This document shows, piece after piece, positions 1 through 8,779 of a stretch of 36,639 nt of DNA. Each line of letters opens with the position of its first letter. Within the stretch, counting starts at the first letter, position 1. The translations under genes were made by a program, and so were the position numbers. Source of the DNA: a virus; IMG/VR virus record IMGVR_UViG_3300003178_000001, positions 1-36,639 of that record; one strand, given 5' to 3'. The notes beneath the pieces were generated by a model. That model was not told where the DNA came from and searched no databases. It saw only the letters and a program-made list of their open reading frames with translations.

Positions 1-89
1 GGGTATATCCAGAGTACCGCGAGCAGATTCATTCGCGGGGCAACATCGAGCCCATCAGCCACCTTACCAACCGCAGGCTGTGGCGGGGG
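1..89. repeat. Terminal direct repeat, left copy
   Basis: These 89 bases are identical to 36551-36639. The large terminase reading frame passes through the repeat without a break when the two ends are joined, so the repeat marks closure of a circular assembly of 36,550 bp. It is most likely a contig-end overlap rather than a biological T7-type terminal repeat, because it lies inside a coding sequence and is very short. Confidence 0.95.
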
Positions 90-758
90 TGGGACTTCGG
101 ACTGACCCCGGCCTGTGTGATTGCCCAGGTCAACAGCAAGGGGCAACTCAGGGCGCTTGTGGAGTTTACGACCGACAGGGCAGGCATAGATGCGTTCAGC
201 GACTTGGTGCTCCGCCAGTGCTCGCAGTGGTTCCGTGGCTATATGTGGGACGATGTGGGGGATCCGTCAGGCAAGAGCGCATCCCAGACCAGGGAAGAGA
301 GTTGCTTTGACATCCTGGAGGCGAAAGGGATCAACATCAGGCCAGCCAGCAACAATCTGAACCGCAGAATCGAGTCCGTCCGAAAGGGGCTGACCACCCT
401 CATTGACGGGGAACCCGCCCTGATTGTGAACAAGAAGGGATGCCCGGTGCTCCACGAGGGATTCATGGGCGGGTATTACTACCGTCCCATCCTGGTGCGC
501 GACCAGATGGATGAGCGGTATGCCCAGGAGCCTGAGAAAAACAAGTATTCGCACCCTCACGATGCACTACAATATATCTGTGAAGAGGTGTTCGGGTACA
601 TGCTGGATGGGCTGAACAAGTCGGAAATCGAAAGGCAGCAGCCTATCCAAATCACGAATTCCCCCGTCGTTGCAGCGTTGCGTGATGATGCGTGGGACGA
701 TGAAGATATAGACTGGACCGGGCCGGAAAGAACAGATTCAGATTGGCGTCCGTGGTAG
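1..758 (+). CDS. terL: Terminase large subunit, C-terminal part (continues from 35800)
   Basis: This is the nuclease half of the DNA-packaging motor. The reading frame enters from the window end (codons begin at position 3 here) and closes with TAG at 758. Joined to 35800-36550 the protein is 502 aa, a normal TerL length. The motif WDFGLTPA (about residues 281-288 of the joined protein) is typical of the RNase H-like terminase nuclease, with D282 as a likely metal ligand. HPHDALQY near residue 435 supplies a later conserved aspartate. This domain cuts concatemeric DNA during packaging. A shorter start at 117 is possible only if the junction is ignored. Confidence 0.95.
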   Translation, partial: VYPEYREQIHSRGNIEPISHLTNRRLWRGWDFGLTPACVIAQVNSKGQLRALVEFTTDRAGIDAFSDLVLRQCSQWFRGYMWDDVGDPSGKSASQTREESCFDILEAKGINIRPASNNLNRRIESVRKGLTTLIDGEPALIVNKKGCPVLHEGFMGGYYYRPILVRDQMDERYAQEPEKNKYSHPHDALQYICEEVFGYMLDGLNKSEIERQQPIQITNSPVVAALRDDAWDDEDIDWTGPERTDSDWRPW

Positions 759-768
759 GAGGTGAGTT

Positions 769-1209
769 ATGTCGCAGCATCTCGAAGATGATCAGATCAG
801 AAGATGGAGAAGGGAGTTGGAGAAGGCGAGAGCCGTCTACAACCAGGCGGATAATCTCCCCGGCATGTTCAAGAAGGCTGCCAAAGAGCAGTTCGGGGCC
901 ATGGTCAAGGATCTGGAGCGGAAGATCGAGCAGCGTATGAAGATGCTCCAGATGAAGGAGGACCAGAGGCTCGAACGGATCGGAGCGAGAGAGCGCCTGT
1001 TCAGTGGGAGAAGGGAAACCCTGGCTGCGGTTGCCGGAGATCCGAACCCTGCTCCCGGTCAGTTTCAGTGGGAGCCGCCCATTCTGAGGTCCATGCGCCG
1101 CCTGTACCGTGGCATGAAGATGTCTGAAGGCGGCGGCACCCGCAGGCCGTCCGCATCCGTTCCTGGGCTGCTCAGAAGTTCGCTGCCGACGCTTGGGATA
1201 ATGAAATGA
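769..1209 (+). CDS. Hypothetical coiled-coil protein between terminase and portal
   Basis: A 146-aa protein with a GGAGGTGAG ribosome-binding site just upstream. Residues 1-85 are highly charged and helical (many Lys, Arg and Glu with heptad-like spacing), so a coiled coil is likely. The C-terminal third is Pro/Gly/Arg-rich and probably disordered. Its stop overlaps the portal start in an ATGA junction, implying translational coupling. Position suggests a role in head assembly or packaging. The family is not recognised. Confidence 0.75.
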   Translation: MSQHLEDDQIRRWRRELEKARAVYNQADNLPGMFKKAAKEQFGAMVKDLERKIEQRMKMLQMKEDQRLERIGARERLFSGRRETLAAVAGDPNPAPGQFQWEPPILRSMRRLYRGMKMSEGGGTRRPSASVPGLLRSSLPTLGIMK

Positions 1210-2888
1210 ACGAAATCGAGAAGATCATCGCCATCAACTCTTCTCTTGAGGAAGAGAAGAGAACGATGCTCAACCACTTTCAGGAGATTACGGATCTGAT
1301 CCTGCCCCAGCGATCCGACGTTACGTTCGTCTCCCAGACGCCAGGCCGTCGGCGCGGGGTGTACAGATATGATTCCACGGCCCCGGAAGCATGTGAACTG
1401 CTGGCTGCGTCCATGGCTGGATCCCTCACCAGCCCGGCCTATCAGTGGTTCGAGCTTGAGTTCGAGGACGAATCACTGAACAAGCGGACATCGGTGAAGA
1501 AGTGGCTCGAAACCGCTTCCAGAACGGTGATGACCTGGGTTGCGCGGTCGAATTTCTATACCGAGATCGTCTCGGCGTACCAGGACTTGGCAGGATACGG
1601 TACGACTGCCGTGAAGAGCAGGGAACGAGCGCCAGGAGTGAAAGGCGGGTTCCAGGGCATCGTCTACGAAACCCTGCCGGTGAGGTCATTCAAGTTCAAC
1701 GAAGGAGACAGTGGCAAGGCGGAATCATTCTTTTTCGATGTGGAACTGACGCCCAAGCAGGCCATGGACAGATGGGGCAAGAATCCCTTCTTTAAGGGGT
1801 TCTCCAGAAGGATTGCCGACCTGCTTTCGTCAGGCGATGCAAGGGCAATGACGGAGAAGGTGAAATTCCTGCACGTCATCATGCCCCGGCAAGATCCTGC
1901 GGTCCAGCAGTACCCGGCCCCGGCGGACAAGCAGCCGTTTTCCTCTCTCGTCATCGAGGTGGAAACCCAGCACGTTGTGCTGGAGAGCGGGTTCTATGAA
2001 TCCCCTATCGCTGTCGTGAGATGGTCGAAGAACTCGGATGATGCATCGTGGGGACGCGGCCCAGGAATGAAGAGCCTGCCGCTGGTTAAGAGTCTGAACA
2101 AGGCGGTTGAGTTGTCGTTCCGCGCATGGGCGAGGGACATCGATCCTCCATTGGTGATTCCCAACAAGGCGGTCATCGGCAGCGTCAGAACGTTTGCCGG
2201 AGGCATCACCTACGTGCGACGCGATGCCAAGATCGAACAACTCTATTCCGGTGGCAGATGGGATGTCTCCCAAATGAACATCAACGAGATGAGGGAGCAG
2301 GTCAGGGAGATGTTCTGGTATTCCACCCTCCGGCCAATGAAAGACAGCCCCGCGATGACTGCGACGGAGGCGCAAATCAGGTACGAATTGATGAACCGCC
2401 TGCTCGGGCCGACGTTTGGCCGCCTGACCTACGAGTTATTCGATCCTCTGGTCTACCGGACCTTCAACATCCTGCTGCGTGCCGGAATGATCGAGGATCC
2501 ACCGCAGGAAGTATTTGCGGCCATGTCCGACGAGGAAGGCCCTGAACTCAAGATCCGCTATATGTCCCCCATGGCGAGGGCGCAGCGGTCCCAGGAGTTG
2601 GCGGCCATCGAGAGGGCATACGCGCTGGCCGGGATGGTGGCGCAGACGACAGGCGATCCGACCGTGCTGGACAACTACGATCCGGACGAGACGCTGAGGG
2701 TGGCCCACGAGGTGCTGGGGGCTCCGGCTGTCATGCTGAGGTCCAAGGACGATGTGGCATCCCTGCGTCAAGCCAGGGCCGAGCAACAGCAGCAGCTTGC
2801 GGAGCAGGTAGAGACGGCGCAGGAGGCAAGCGTACTGAACGAGCTTGCGAGCGCGGCAGCCAAGGTACAGCAGGCCAAGAATGGATGA
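1206..2888 (+). CDS. Portal protein (T7-type head-tail connector)
   Basis: A 560-aa protein of the size and pattern of podovirus portals such as T7 gp8. Family-like features are an N-terminal segment with LPQRSDV and YDSTAPEAC, a central WGRGPGMKSLPLVKSLN stretch, and a later PMTATEAQIRYE segment corresponding to the connector core. The last 60 residues are Gln/Ala/Glu-rich and coiled. Twelve copies would form the ring at the capsid vertex through which DNA passes and to which TerL and the tail attach. The start overlaps the upstream stop by four bases. Confidence 0.93.
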   Translation: MNEIEKIIAINSSLEEEKRTMLNHFQEITDLILPQRSDVTFVSQTPGRRRGVYRYDSTAPEACELLAASMAGSLTSPAYQWFELEFEDESLNKRTSVKKWLETASRTVMTWVARSNFYTEIVSAYQDLAGYGTTAVKSRERAPGVKGGFQGIVYETLPVRSFKFNEGDSGKAESFFFDVELTPKQAMDRWGKNPFFKGFSRRIADLLSSGDARAMTEKVKFLHVIMPRQDPAVQQYPAPADKQPFSSLVIEVETQHVVLESGFYESPIAVVRWSKNSDDASWGRGPGMKSLPLVKSLNKAVELSFRAWARDIDPPLVIPNKAVIGSVRTFAGGITYVRRDAKIEQLYSGGRWDVSQMNINEMREQVREMFWYSTLRPMKDSPAMTATEAQIRYELMNRLLGPTFGRLTYELFDPLVYRTFNILLRAGMIEDPPQEVFAAMSDEEGPELKIRYMSPMARAQRSQELAAIERAYALAGMVAQTTGDPTVLDNYDPDETLRVAHEVLGAPAVMLRSKDDVASLRQARAEQQQQLAEQVETAQEASVLNELASAAAKVQQAKNG

Positions 2889-3132
2889 GCAGAACGAGAT
2901 TCTGGTGGACTACGCCGTGACCTTCTCTACCGTATCTGGGAGGAAGGTACTGGAGGATCTTCAGCAGGCGTTCCATGAGCGGGAATCGGAAGAGTTGGAG
3001 GCCGAAGTCTCGGCAATTCCGCATCCCTACCGGGCTTACTACATCGAGGGCCAGAGGTCAGTGATCAAGGCGATCCAGCAGGCCATGGCCCTAGGATTCC
3101 AGATCCAACAACAGCAGGAGGACGCAACATGA
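2881..3132 (+). CDS. Small hypothetical protein between portal and scaffold
   Basis: An 83-aa acidic, largely helical protein. The chosen ATG overlaps the 3' end of the portal gene by 8 bases, and the stop overlaps the scaffold start, so three genes are translationally linked. The segment HPYRAYYIEGQRSVIKAIQQA recalls small helical proteins found after podovirus portals, but no function is known. The C-terminus is Gln-rich. A longer start at 2845 would reach further into the portal gene and is less likely. Confidence 0.75.
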   Translation: MDEQNEILVDYAVTFSTVSGRKVLEDLQQAFHERESEELEAEVSAIPHPYRAYYIEGQRSVIKAIQQAMALGFQIQQQQEDAT

Positions 3133-4034
3133 AACTCAGGTATCGGCTCATGCAGGATCCGGGGACCAGCGGCGGAGAGCCCGGCGGCGGGTCCGGGGAT
3201 GACGGCTCTCCGGGTATTTCCACTGAAAACTGGAGGGAAATTCTGCCGGAGGAATTGCGCTCCCATCCGTCCCTGGAGTCATTCAAGGATCTGCCCAGCC
3301 TGGCGAAGGCGTATGTCGAGACGAAATCCATGGTCGGGCGGTCCCTCAGAATCCCGTCCAAGGAAGCGCCCAAGGAGCAGTGGGACGAGTTTCGCCAGAA
3401 GGTGGCCGAGTATGGGTTCGTGCCAAAGCCGCCGGAGGGGGCCACAGACGAAGAACTGCGGGAGTTCTACCGGGCCCTGGGCGTACCCGAGAGCCCGAAG
3501 GACTACGGAAACCCACTGGAGGGCAAGGAAATCGAGGGTATTACCCCTGACATGATCGAGGAATTGGCCGGGAAGGCCCACAGCCTAGGGCTGAATCCAC
3601 AGCAGTTCAGTGGGATTCTGGACTGGATGGCCGAGAAGCAGCAACTCGCCATGGAGTCCGCCCAGGAAACCACACAGAGCGAGATCAAGGCTCTGAAGGA
3701 CGAATGGGGATCGCAGTATCCGGTCCGCGTCGCTGCGGCGAAGAAGGTGATCAACGCTTTCGCTGATCAGTCCCTCCAGGACGAGATCGACGAGGTGGGG
3801 CTGGAGAACGTTCCGCGACTGCTCAAGATGCTGTCATCCATCGGCCTGAAGTTCATGGAGGACGAGATCATCACCGACAAGAAGGCAGGAGAACCCATCC
3901 CGCCAGATCTCGACGCCGAAATCAACTCGCTGATGAAAACCCAGGCGTACCTGGATCCGAACCATCCGGAGCACGAGAAGATCGTCAAGCGGGTGGCGCA
4001 ACTCTACGAAATCAAGTACGGCGATGCCGCGTGA
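3129..4034 (+). CDS. Capsid scaffolding protein
   Basis: A 301-aa acidic protein directly upstream of the major capsid gene, the usual place for a podovirus scaffold. A Gly/Ser-rich N-terminus (residues 10-30) is followed by WREILPEELRSHPSLESFKD and SLAKAYVETKSMVGRS, a signature seen in many phage scaffolds. The middle and C-terminal regions are charged, helical and likely coiled. It would fill the procapsid, guide coat assembly and leave before DNA entry. No protease motif is seen. Confidence 0.88.
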   Translation: MKLRYRLMQDPGTSGGEPGGGSGDDGSPGISTENWREILPEELRSHPSLESFKDLPSLAKAYVETKSMVGRSLRIPSKEAPKEQWDEFRQKVAEYGFVPKPPEGATDEELREFYRALGVPESPKDYGNPLEGKEIEGITPDMIEELAGKAHSLGLNPQQFSGILDWMAEKQQLAMESAQETTQSEIKALKDEWGSQYPVRVAAAKKVINAFADQSLQDEIDEVGLENVPRLLKMLSSIGLKFMEDEIITDKKAGEPIPPDLDAEINSLMKTQAYLDPNHPEHEKIVKRVAQLYEIKYGDAA

Positions 4035-4052
4035 GGCTGGTCGGGAGGGGGG

Positions 4053-4080
4053 TTGAAACCCTCTCCCGGCGTCCTATAAT
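4053..4080 (+). promoter_or_regulatory. Sigma70-like promoter upstream of the capsid gene
   Basis: TTGAAA (4053-4058) and a consensus TATAAT (4075-4080) are separated by 16 bases, about 130 bases before the capsid start. The -35 box sits in the loop of a GC-rich hairpin (about 4043-4068, one mismatch, no following T run), which in read-through RNA could act as a processing or attenuation signal. It would let host RNA polymerase boost capsid expression independently. The boxes are seen directly; activity is inferred. Confidence 0.7.
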
Positions 4081-4213
4081 TCCAGTAGAACGGCTGGATT
4101 ACCCACCGCCCCGCGTTCACCAGGGGCAAGCGGCCCGGCCCTGAAAGGGCGAGCCTGCACGAGCAGACTACTCCCCTCGCAAGATGAATGTTTAATTCTT
4201 GACGGAGGGAGAC

Positions 4214-5107
4214 ATGAGTTACTCGATTCCCCAGCATCACGTTCAGCAGTACCGTGGCAACATCCGCATCCTGGCGCAGCAGAAGAAGAGTCGCCTCTAT
4301 CGGACGACTCAGCATGACGGGGATGTGGTCGGCAAACGGGTGTACTACGACCGGATCGGGGCGACTTCGGCCCAGCGGATCACCACTCGCCACGGCGATA
4401 CCCCGCTGAACCAGGTGCCGCACTCCAGACGTGCGGCGGACATGCTCGACTACGATACCGCCGACCTGGTGGATAAGGTGGACCGGCTCAAGACGCTGTA
4501 CTCGCCGGACAACTACTACGCCAAGGTCCAGAGTGCGGCCCTGGGTCGGAGCATCGACGATGTGATCATCTCGGCCCTGGGTGGCTCGGCCCTGGAAGGC
4601 GAGGACGGGAGCACGTCCGTGGCCCTGCCGTCCAGCCAGAAGGTCGCCGTCAACGATCACACCTACGACAGCCTGACCGGCAATATCGGCCTCACCACGT
4701 CGAAGCTGTTGGTCGCACGGGACATCATGCTCGGTGCCGAGGTGGACGAGGATGAAAAGTTCTATGTCGTCTGCTCCCAGAAGCAGCTTTCAAACCTGCT
4801 GGCCGACGACAAGGTGCCGAGCAACGACTACAACACGGTCAAGGCCCTGGTCAGGGGCGAGATCAACACCTGGCTTGGGTTCGAGTTCGTGCGCTCCGAG
4901 CGCCTGCCGACCGATTCCAACGGCTACCGCCTGATCTATGCCTACACGGGGTCCGCCGTGGGCTGTGACATGGCTCAGGACATCACCGTGGACATCGGGC
5001 CGAGACGCGACAAGCGCAACGCAACGCAGATCTACTCCTGCATGAGTCTGGGTGCTGTTCGCATCGAGGATTCTCATGTCGTGGAGATTGCGTGTCTCGA
5101 ATCCTGA
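4214..5107 (+). CDS. Major capsid protein
   Basis: A 297-aa protein beginning MSYSIPQHHVQQYRGN. It follows the scaffold and has a strong GGAGGGAG ribosome-binding site five bases from the ATG. The length and pattern match HK97-fold coat proteins of podoviruses: an N-terminal arm, an acidic E-loop-like region near residues 40-75, long central helices (LVDKVDRLKTLYSPDNYYAKV) and a beta-rich C-terminus. It has its own promoter and a long structured leader (4081-4213). Codon use is GC-rich, with many GCC, CTG and CGC codons, as expected for a highly expressed gene. Confidence 0.92.
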   Translation: MSYSIPQHHVQQYRGNIRILAQQKKSRLYRTTQHDGDVVGKRVYYDRIGATSAQRITTRHGDTPLNQVPHSRRAADMLDYDTADLVDKVDRLKTLYSPDNYYAKVQSAALGRSIDDVIISALGGSALEGEDGSTSVALPSSQKVAVNDHTYDSLTGNIGLTTSKLLVARDIMLGAEVDEDEKFYVVCSQKQLSNLLADDKVPSNDYNTVKALVRGEINTWLGFEFVRSERLPTDSNGYRLIYAYTGSAVGCDMAQDITVDIGPRRDKRNATQIYSCMSLGAVRIEDSHVVEIACLES

Positions 5108-5142
5108 TCTCGTCCGAGATCGTGACTCAATGAGGTGAGAAC

Positions 5143-5628
5143 ATGGCGACGAAGAACAGCACTCAGTACCAGGATCCGAACAGCCTGGTGAATCCGAGAT
5201 TCCAGCCGACGCATGAGCTGTATGGCCGGATTCGGTTTGCCCGGTGCAACTACAACCAGGGAGCGAGCGGTGGCGCGGCGGGCGACATCCAGCGCCTCGT
5301 GTTCATCGAATCGGGCCCTGTGCGCCTGATCCTGCCGCTGTGCCGGTTCGCGGTGTCTGCGTTCGGTGGCACGGGCATCACCCTGGATCTGGGCCATGAG
5401 GCGTACAAGAAGAGCGACGGCACCACCGTGGCTCAGAACCTGACGGCCTTCGACAGCGGGTTCGACGCATCGACGGGCGGCACGTGGGTTCCCACCGGCA
5501 CCGTGGGGGGCGATGAGACGTTCCTGATCGATACCCAGGACGGCGTTTCCATCGTGTCCAGCGTGCAGGGCGGGGCCATCCCTGCGAACGCAACCATCGA
5601 CGGCTATCTGGTGTTCGTGGTCGACTAA
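5143..5628 (+). CDS. Probable capsid decoration protein
   Basis: A 161-aa Gly/Thr/Val-rich, beta-predicted protein 35 bases after the major capsid gene and ending just before an intrinsic terminator, so capsid and this gene form one short high-expression unit. It has no catalytic motif, membrane segment or signal peptide. Position and composition fit a head decoration or stabilising protein. That function is inferred from context, since the sequence family is only vaguely familiar as a post-capsid phage protein. Confidence 0.72.
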   Translation: MATKNSTQYQDPNSLVNPRFQPTHELYGRIRFARCNYNQGASGGAAGDIQRLVFIESGPVRLILPLCRFAVSAFGGTGITLDLGHEAYKKSDGTTVAQNLTAFDSGFDASTGGTWVPTGTVGGDETFLIDTQDGVSIVSSVQGGAIPANATIDGYLVFVVD

Positions 5629-5664
5629 CAAGAACGATGTTGTCCTCCCGTTCCAGCAGAGGTT

Positions 5665-5692
5665 AGGGGCCGAGTTCGGCCCCTCTTTTTTT
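5665..5692 (+). terminator. Rho-independent terminator after the capsid unit
   Basis: An 8-bp perfect GC-rich stem (5665-5672 with 5677-5684), an AGTT tetraloop and a run of seven T residues (5686-5692) lie 36 bases after the decoration gene stop. It should end or reduce transcription from the capsid promoter, lowering expression of the tail genes relative to capsid. Confidence 0.92.
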
Positions 5693-5705
5693 CCAGGAGG
5701 CGCAA

Positions 5706-6299
5706 ATGGGGGTTCCGACAGAAACTGATGTAGCCAATGCTGCGCTGTCACTGATCAGTGAGGTGAGCATCAGTACGCTTGACGATGCAACCGCACCGGC
5801 CAGGCTGTGCAAGCTGTTCCTCCCTCTGTGCCGCAAGCGCGTGCTGAGGGAGGGACAGTTCAATTTTGCCGTCACCAGGGAGGATTTGCCGAAAAGCACG
5901 GTCAGTCCGAAACACAAGTGGTCATACGAATTCAAATTGCCAGGGAATTACCTGCGTGCGCTGCTCATCAACGAAGATCCGAAAATAGAATTCGAGGTAT
6001 CCCAGCGTTTCCTAAGAACGGATGAGGAAACGGTAGAGTTGAAATACGTGTATGATGAGCAGGATTATTCAAAGTGGGATGACATCGCAATATCGGCGCT
6101 CTATTACCTGCTGGCATCACGCCTGGCTATCCCGATCACCAGAGACAAGGACGTGGCCACGCTGATGCTAGCGCAGTACAACAACGAGATCGAGGATGCG
6201 ATGGAGATAGACAGCCAGGAGAGCGGGCCAGCCGTGCTCGTGTCGGATGATCTCATTGATCCTCGCGGGGTTGAATCCATCGGCAGATCGAACAGATGA
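5706..6299 (+). CDS. Tail tubular protein A
   Basis: A 197-aa protein matching the length and opening of T7 gp11-type adaptor proteins: TETDVANAALSLISEVSIST followed by ALCRKRVLREGQFNFA-like residues (CRKRVLREGQFNFAVTRED) and a YEFKLPGNYLRAL segment. Twelve copies form the ring joining portal to tail nozzle. AGGAGG sits seven bases before the ATG. Its stop overlaps the next start (ATGA), as expected for the paired tail tube genes. Confidence 0.93.
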   Translation: MGVPTETDVANAALSLISEVSISTLDDATAPARLCKLFLPLCRKRVLREGQFNFAVTREDLPKSTVSPKHKWSYEFKLPGNYLRALLINEDPKIEFEVSQRFLRTDEETVELKYVYDEQDYSKWDDIAISALYYLLASRLAIPITRDKDVATLMLAQYNNEIEDAMEIDSQESGPAVLVSDDLIDPRGVESIGRSNR

Positions 6300-8779
6300 G
6301 GACATTCCGAACCATCACAGATGTCACTAGGGGCGAAGTAAGCCCGCGCCTGTGGGGGAGAACTGACAGCGAAATCTACCGTCGCGCCGCAAAGACGATG
6401 AAAAACATGCTGGCGCGGCCCCAGGGTATGTTTGAGCGTCGCCCTGGATTCAGATTGCACAGGAAGAGCTTGACATCATTCTATTCTGGCAAGCAGGTCA
6501 GGATCAGGACGTTCCAGGCCACGGATACGGACAGCTATGCAATTGAGTTCTCCGGCTCGGAGATCGAAATTCACAAGATTGGAGACAGCACCTACGGGCA
6601 CAAGGTGTTCATCCCTTCACAGAATTTCACCTATGGATATGGGGGGTGGAACGCAACGGCGACAGCCACGGAAGGCGTGCCGAATGTGTTGAACGGTGCC
6701 GTGTACCTTGGCCCGGCAACATCCGGGTACAGGCAAATATCGACCAAGATCAACGTTACTCCAGGAGCGACATACACGTTCAATGTTGGAGGATCTGGCG
6801 GGTCGCTGTTGAACAAATGGGTCGGAACGGTAGAAGCTGGTGCAGATATACATGCATCGACAGGCTTCGGATCGTTTACGTTTACCGTACCATCAAACGT
6901 GTACGAAGCATGGCTCACGTTCAACGTGTCCAACACGTCGACGACCGTTCTTGTGGATTACGTGAGTGATAACACTGCGCAGAAACCCAGGGTGGTGCGA
7001 AAGCTGGTGTGCAATCCTGAGAGCGTCGACGTTGTGCAGTCAGTTGATGTGATGTATGTGGTTTCAAACAAGCTGGGCAGCCTGCCCAGGGGGAATGTCC
7101 CGCAGAAAATAAAGCGCAACACAGATGAAGATTGGAGCACCGAACCATTGGTGCTCAAAAACGGTCCGTTTGGGCCCTACAACATCAATAAGAACAAGAC
7201 TCTCCGCGCAACCAGCTTTCCGTCCTGGTCGTCTGGCGAGGAAGGAGTTCTTGTAATTGGCGGATGGGATGACGATTCGGAACTTCCCTTTGCGCAGACA
7301 GACGTGGACATGCAAGGGGTGTTCTGGCTGGAAGATCCGAACGATCCTGCAAATTATTGCAGGTTGCAGGTCAAGGCCGGGCAAACGCTATCAGGGAATA
7401 CAAGCATTGCAGTGATAGCGCTGGACAATATCCCTGCATCGTTGCAGAACGTGAACACGTGGGTGTGGAGGGCTCCCGCCTTCGGGTCATACAATGGATT
7501 TCCTCGCACCGTGTTTCTGTACCAGGACAGGCTGGTGTTTGGCGGGACGGACAAGCAGCCGGACACGCTGTTTTTTTCTGCCACGTCTGATTACGAGGAT
7601 TTCGACGAGACGAAAACGACGGCAGACGCCGCGTTTCAGGTGACGCTGAACTCAAGGGAGTTCAACGGGATCCAGTGGATAGACGGCGGCGAGGACTTGG
7701 TGGTTGGAACCCAGGGTGAGGAATGGTTCCTGAGAGGATCCAACGGGGTGATCAGCAATGCGACGACGATAGCAAGAACACATTCATCCCGTGGGTCTGA
7801 AAGGATAGCGCCGGTCAAAGTCGGGCAATATCTTCTATTCGTTCAGGCTGGGGGACGAAGGATCAGAGAATTTATCTATGACTACGACACCCAGAGCTAC
7901 AAGACTCCGGATGTGACGATCATAGCGGATCATCTGATGCAGGGTGATCCCGTCGTGGACATAGCATTGCAGCGGGAACCGGATCCTATCATCTGGTGTG
8001 TTACGCAGTCTGGAAAGTTGGTTGGCCTGACTTACGACAGGGACAATGACGTGTTCGCTTGGCATCAACATGACACGCCAAGCGGGAATTTTCTCTCTGT
8101 GACAGTCGTCAGACGGAACAACAGGGATGTGCTTGTTGCATTGGTTGATCGTGGTGTTCTTGAAAATGGAAGGCTTCATATCGAATGGATGGACACTGAG
8201 GACTGGAAGTTTGCCAGCACGAAAGACGCCAGGAAGGCGGTTTATTTCGATATGGCCGTGATGAGTGTAGCGGATGATGAATCGTGTCAATTCAATGGAA
8301 ATACAAGCTGGGGAGGCTCTACGGAATTTAAGGACATTGCAAACCTGACCATCAACGGATTGATTGATGCGACGGAAGAAAAGAATCTCACTGTTGCCAG
8401 TGATGGAACAGTCAACACAAAAACTGCGGGATGCGTGTTCGTTGGTGGGCTGGAATATCAATCAATGTTCGAGGCCCTTCCTGTTGCTCTAGGGCAACCG
8501 GATTTGGTCCAGGGAAGAAAGAAAGGGCTGGGTGAATTGTCGATTCAGTTCATAGATTCTCTGGGGGCCAAGGTAAATGACACCATACTGGAATGGGAAA
8601 AAACCGGAGACAAATGGGGGCTGGAGACGTTTGGAACCGAGATAACCCCTGTGACAGAACGGAAGATAATCCATGTCGTGGGATGGTCGTTCGATGCGCC
8701 AATCAAGATTGAATCCGTGAGCGGATTGCCGCTTGGGGTGGCGCATGTTGCGGCGGTGATGGAGGTTTCATCGATCTAA
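6296..8779 (+). CDS. Tail tubular protein B (tail nozzle)
   Basis: An 827-aa protein of T7 gp12 type. It begins with a family-typical segment ending VTRGEVSPRLWGRTD and then MLARPQGMFERRPGFR. YQDRLVFGGTDKQPDTLFFS and GIQWIDGGEDLVVGTQGEEW form the conserved core of the nozzle beta-propeller. A carbohydrate-binding-like beta insertion at about residues 115-215 (Gly/Thr-rich, FNVGGSGG) is not in T7 gp12 and may add host binding. The stop and next start overlap in TAATG. Confidence 0.93.
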   Translation: MRTFRTITDVTRGEVSPRLWGRTDSEIYRRAAKTMKNMLARPQGMFERRPGFRLHRKSLTSFYSGKQVRIRTFQATDTDSYAIEFSGSEIEIHKIGDSTYGHKVFIPSQNFTYGYGGWNATATATEGVPNVLNGAVYLGPATSGYRQISTKINVTPGATYTFNVGGSGGSLLNKWVGTVEAGADIHASTGFGSFTFTVPSNVYEAWLTFNVSNTSTTVLVDYVSDNTAQKPRVVRKLVCNPESVDVVQSVDVMYVVSNKLGSLPRGNVPQKIKRNTDEDWSTEPLVLKNGPFGPYNINKNKTLRATSFPSWSSGEEGVLVIGGWDDDSELPFAQTDVDMQGVFWLEDPNDPANYCRLQVKAGQTLSGNTSIAVIALDNIPASLQNVNTWVWRAPAFGSYNGFPRTVFLYQDRLVFGGTDKQPDTLFFSATSDYEDFDETKTTADAAFQVTLNSREFNGIQWIDGGEDLVVGTQGEEWFLRGSNGVISNATTIARTHSSRGSERIAPVKVGQYLLFVQAGGRRIREFIYDYDTQSYKTPDVTIIADHLMQGDPVVDIALQREPDPIIWCVTQSGKLVGLTYDRDNDVFAWHQHDTPSGNFLSVTVVRRNNRDVLVALVDRGVLENGRLHIEWMDTEDWKFASTKDARKAVYFDMAVMSVADDESCQFNGNTSWGGSTEFKDIANLTINGLIDATEEKNLTVASDGTVNTKTAGCVFVGGLEYQSMFEALPVALGQPDLVQGRKKGLGELSIQFIDSLGAKVNDTILEWEKTGDKWGLETFGTEITPVTERKIIHVVGWSFDAPIKIESVSGLPLGVAHVAAVMEVSSI

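Noticed and set aside
1-89. T7-type biological direct terminal repeat
   Set aside because: Short, falls within terL, and joining the ends restores one intact gene, so an assembly overlap is the simpler reading.
743-940. 65-aa forward ORF after terL
   Set aside because: Ser/Arg-rich out-of-frame reading of the 146-aa gene, which has the better start and downstream coupling.
1830-2375. 181-aa reverse-strand ORF in the portal gene
   Set aside because: Shadow of GC-rich portal codons; no start signal or neighbours on that strand.
5074-5751. 225-aa reverse-strand ORF
   Set aside because: It is antisense to the decoration gene and crosses a clear rightward terminator. His/Arg-rich low-quality translation.
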